Below, piece after piece: positions 61,822 through 64,000 of a DNA stretch of 64,000 nucleotides (positions are counted from its first letter, which is position 1; each line of letters starts with the position of its first letter). The stretch comes from Rhizobiaceae bacterium. Lineage in GTDB: Bacteria > Pseudomonadota > Alphaproteobacteria > Rhizobiales > Rhizobiaceae. The notes beneath the pieces are model-generated. The model ran no database searches. It saw only the letters and a list, made by a program, of their open reading frames with translations, and had not been told where the DNA came from. Position numbers and translations under genes: made by a program. The stretch spans positions 39,644 through 103,643 of the forward strand of contig JARGOX010000022.1 of NCBI GenBank assembly GCA_029233925.1, in the 5' to 3' direction.

Positions 61822-63939
61822 TCATTCAGCATAGGAAAAATCGGGAACGCCAAATGACAGGTTGGGAGAATAATAGGGGTCGCTTATCAGTTTGGTCGCC
61901 CAGCGCTCCTGCATGTATTTCACTTCGCTCCTGAAGCGCCTGATTTTCTCGGGATTGTCCTCGGCCCCTCGCGAGGCGCTTTCCAGATGATACAATTCCG
62001 CATAGGGAGTCCAGACATTGCTGAAGCCGGCCTCCAGAACGCGCAGGCAGAAATCAATGTCATTGAAAGCGACGGTCAGGTCTGTTTCATTCAGTCCGCC
62101 GACCTGTTGGAAAAGCCTCTTTTTCACCATCATGCAGGCGCCTGTGACGGCTGAGTAGTTGTTGAGCACGATGGCCCGGCCAAAGTAACCGGGATGTCCC
62201 CGCGCCAGCCTTAGGTGAACATGGTTGGCGACACCACCAATACCAAGAACAACGCCGGCGTGCTGGACCGTATCGTTGGGGTAGTAGAGTTTCGCGCCCA
62301 CACAACCGATATCGTCCTGTATGGCCCAGGAAACCATCTCGGTCATCCATTCCGGAGAGATGACTTCAATGTCGTTGTTGACGAGGGCCAGAAGGGAACC
62401 GTGCGCGCGGGAAACCGCGTAATTGTTGATCGCCGAATAATTGAATGCCTGATCGTATGCCACAAGGCGGATATTGGGTTGTTCCTTGATTTCCTCAAAA
62501 AACGCAAATGTCTCTTGTGCCTCGGATCGATTGTCAACGATAAGGATTTCATAATTTTCATAGGTTGTTTTCGCCAATATTGACTGAATGCAGGAACGCA
62601 ACAGTTTCACATTGTCCTTCGTCGGTATGATGACCGAAACAAGCGGCTGTGGTTCAGGGACAGAAAACTTCAATCTGTAAAATACCGAACCGGCTTCCGC
62701 GCAGACCGTTGCGGGCAGGCCCGTTCTTGCGACATGGCTTTCCAGGGCCTTTTTGCCTGCGTCGAATGCGTAACTCTTGGCCGCACCGGATGCGGCCGTT
62801 GAGCCGTCCACCGCTCTCCAATGGTATAGTATTTTTGGAATATGGCGGATATCGGCAGCATGGACGCGTTCATAAATGCGAAGGTTCAGATCGTAATCCT
62901 GACTGCCTTCAAAACCCTGTCGCCATCCACCCACATCCCTGATATTTGCAGTCCGGTGAACGGTCAGGTGGTTCAGGTAGTTCTGGGATCGAAAAAGCTC
63001 GCGCGAAAAATCCGGTTTGAAATTGGGGTCGCTGCGGGTGTCGTTTTTGTCCAGTTTGTCTTCATCACTGTAGATGATTTGTGCATTCGGGTGCCGGTCG
63101 ATCTCCAGAGCAACCTCAGCCAGAGCATGTTCGCGCAGAATGTCGTCATGGTCGAGCAAGGCTACAAAGGGTCCTTCAGCCAGTTCCAGCGCTGAATTGG
63201 ACGCCAAGCATATGTGACCGTTTTGCGTCCGGTAGGCCACTTTTATTCGCGGGTCGCGGTTTTGCCACCACTGCAGTCGTTCCCTTGTTGCAGGATCCGT
63301 TGAACAGTCGTCCGCGATACACAATTCCCATTTTTCGTAAATCTGGCCGGTCACCGAGCCGATGGCTGCATCGAGCAGTCTGACCGGCGTATTGTACACC
63401 GGCATGATGACGCTGATGAGTGGTTTGTTGCCGAGCAGCGCGATTTCCGACTGCAAATCGGCTCTGTCGCGTTCCGGCCAATAGTCATATTTGGCGATCC
63501 AGTTTTCATAGCTGATTTCGCTGTCGCTTCCCTTTGGATGGGTGACGTAGAGAAAATGAGGGTTGCGCAAGTAGATTACGTAGTTGCGAAAATTGCGCAG
63601 CAATCGGGCGGGGTCGACAAGGGCCATCTTCAAAGCATGCTTCGCAATGTAGAGCAGCGCTTCAACTGCACTGCGCCTGCGGAGGGCAAACTCCTGGATT
63701 TCAAACCCACCTGATTTGCCGGACGCGGTCAGATCAAGGCGCACCGCGCGTGTCTCATCGGATAAATAGAAGCTGGCCGTGAACAGGTCGCCTTCACCTT
63801 TTTGCCGCAGTGGGACCGCATGACTTTCGCTAAAGCCCGTGCCCAGATCGAGATACAGTTTGACTTTGTCAGTGTGGCGACCAGTCAGGGTCGCCTTGCA
63901 TCGGTACCATCCCGGGAGCAGGGGTCTTTCCAGTTCCAT
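61822..63939 (-). CDS. Bi-domain GT2 glycosyltransferase with N-terminal accessory region
   Basis: 705 residues. An N-terminal region of about 130 residues (WYRCKATLTG, LYLDLGTGFSES) looks like a beta-sandwich sensor or binding domain. The first GT-A domain begins at 175 (ISVIMPVYN) with DDCSTD and LLDHDD; the second begins near 435 (VSVIIPTKDN) with VDNRS and VNNDIEV, and ends with AFNDIDFCLR. Tandem GT2 enzymes of this kind make rhamnan or similar side chains. In-frame TAA lies 30 bases before the ATG at 63939. It converges on the SDR gene; 104 bases between show no clear terminator. Confidence 0.88.
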   Translation of the reverse strand: MELERPLLPGWYRCKATLTGRHTDKVKLYLDLGTGFSESHAVPLRQKGEGDLFTASFYLSDETRAVRLDLTASGKSGGFEIQEFALRRRSAVEALLYIAKHALKMALVDPARLLRNFRNYVIYLRNPHFLYVTHPKGSDSEISYENWIAKYDYWPERDRADLQSEIALLGNKPLISVIMPVYNTPVRLLDAAIGSVTGQIYEKWELCIADDCSTDPATRERLQWWQNRDPRIKVAYRTQNGHICLASNSALELAEGPFVALLDHDDILREHALAEVALEIDRHPNAQIIYSDEDKLDKNDTRSDPNFKPDFSRELFRSQNYLNHLTVHRTANIRDVGGWRQGFEGSQDYDLNLRIYERVHAADIRHIPKILYHWRAVDGSTAASGAAKSYAFDAGKKALESHVARTGLPATVCAEAGSVFYRLKFSVPEPQPLVSVIIPTKDNVKLLRSCIQSILAKTTYENYEILIVDNRSEAQETFAFFEEIKEQPNIRLVAYDQAFNYSAINNYAVSRAHGSLLALVNNDIEVISPEWMTEMVSWAIQDDIGCVGAKLYYPNDTVQHAGVVLGIGGVANHVHLRLARGHPGYFGRAIVLNNYSAVTGACMMVKKRLFQQVGGLNETDLTVAFNDIDFCLRVLEAGFSNVWTPYAELYHLESASRGAEDNPEKIRRFRSEVKYMQERWATKLISDPYYSPNLSFGVPDFSYAE

Positions 63940-64000
63940 ACTAATTTGTCGTCCGTGAAGAATTCCTTACCATCTGGATTCACTGATGGAATGAAGCTTT

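Overview
The window looks like a chromosomal segment of an alphaproteobacterium, most likely from the Hyphomicrobiales (Rhizobiales). The base composition is moderately GC-rich, most genes are packed in same-strand operons with ATGA-type overlaps, and the content is typical of that group: Opp/Dpp-type ABC importers, DUF1194, a DUF1513/imelysin pair, acetoacetyl-CoA synthetase, and short-Wzt polysaccharide export. The genus cannot be read from the sequence. I see no rRNA, tRNA, CRISPR array, insertion sequence or phage gene.

Positions 1-30 kb are a transport and catabolism region, almost all on the minus strand. It holds a truncated Bcr/CflA-type efflux gene, an alpha/beta hydrolase plus VOC pair on the plus strand, and a complete oligopeptide-type importer with a DUF1194 gene at its end (2598-9255). 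Next come acetoacetyl-CoA synthetase, a DMT transporter, an M15-type lipoprotein, a ketopantoate-reductase-like gene, an oxalyl-CoA-synthetase-like ligase and an FAH-family hydrolase. A second complete Opp/Dpp importer follows (16830-22475). Then come a TIM-barrel sugar isomerase (plus strand), a DUF1513 gene, an imelysin gene broken by an in-frame stop, and a sugar-acid-like set (HIBADH family, mandelate racemase family, GMC oxidoreductase). Both importers carry a strong hairpin directly after the solute-binding-protein gene, consistent with keeping the binding protein more abundant than the translocator.

Positions 30-64 kb are a surface polysaccharide locus. It contains a Wzy/WaaL-type membrane protein, an initiating phosphoglycosyl transferase, many GT4 and GT2 glycosyltransferases, a GtrB/GtrA-like decoration operon, a three-module 1225-residue glycosyltransferase, GDP-mannose 4,6-dehydratase, a short Wzm/Wzt ABC exporter, two uncharacterised GT-like proteins, a GT-C-like protein with a possible C-terminal discoidin-like domain, and a TVP38-type membrane protein.

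The most striking unit is the seven-gene plus-strand set at 54127-61717: cobalamin-type radical SAM protein, heptose-kinase-like GHMP kinase, split transketolase (N and C subunits), a DegT-fold enzyme whose catalytic lysine is replaced by histidine as in ColD/E1 dehydratases, an HddC-like guanylyltransferase and an SDR. With Gmd about 10 kb away, this looks like a pathway to an unusual GDP-sugar. The sugar could be a heptose derivative, or a 3,6-dideoxyhexose carrying a two-carbon branch put on by the transketolase. The product is not predictable from sequence alone, and I consider this the best candidate for an undescribed system here.
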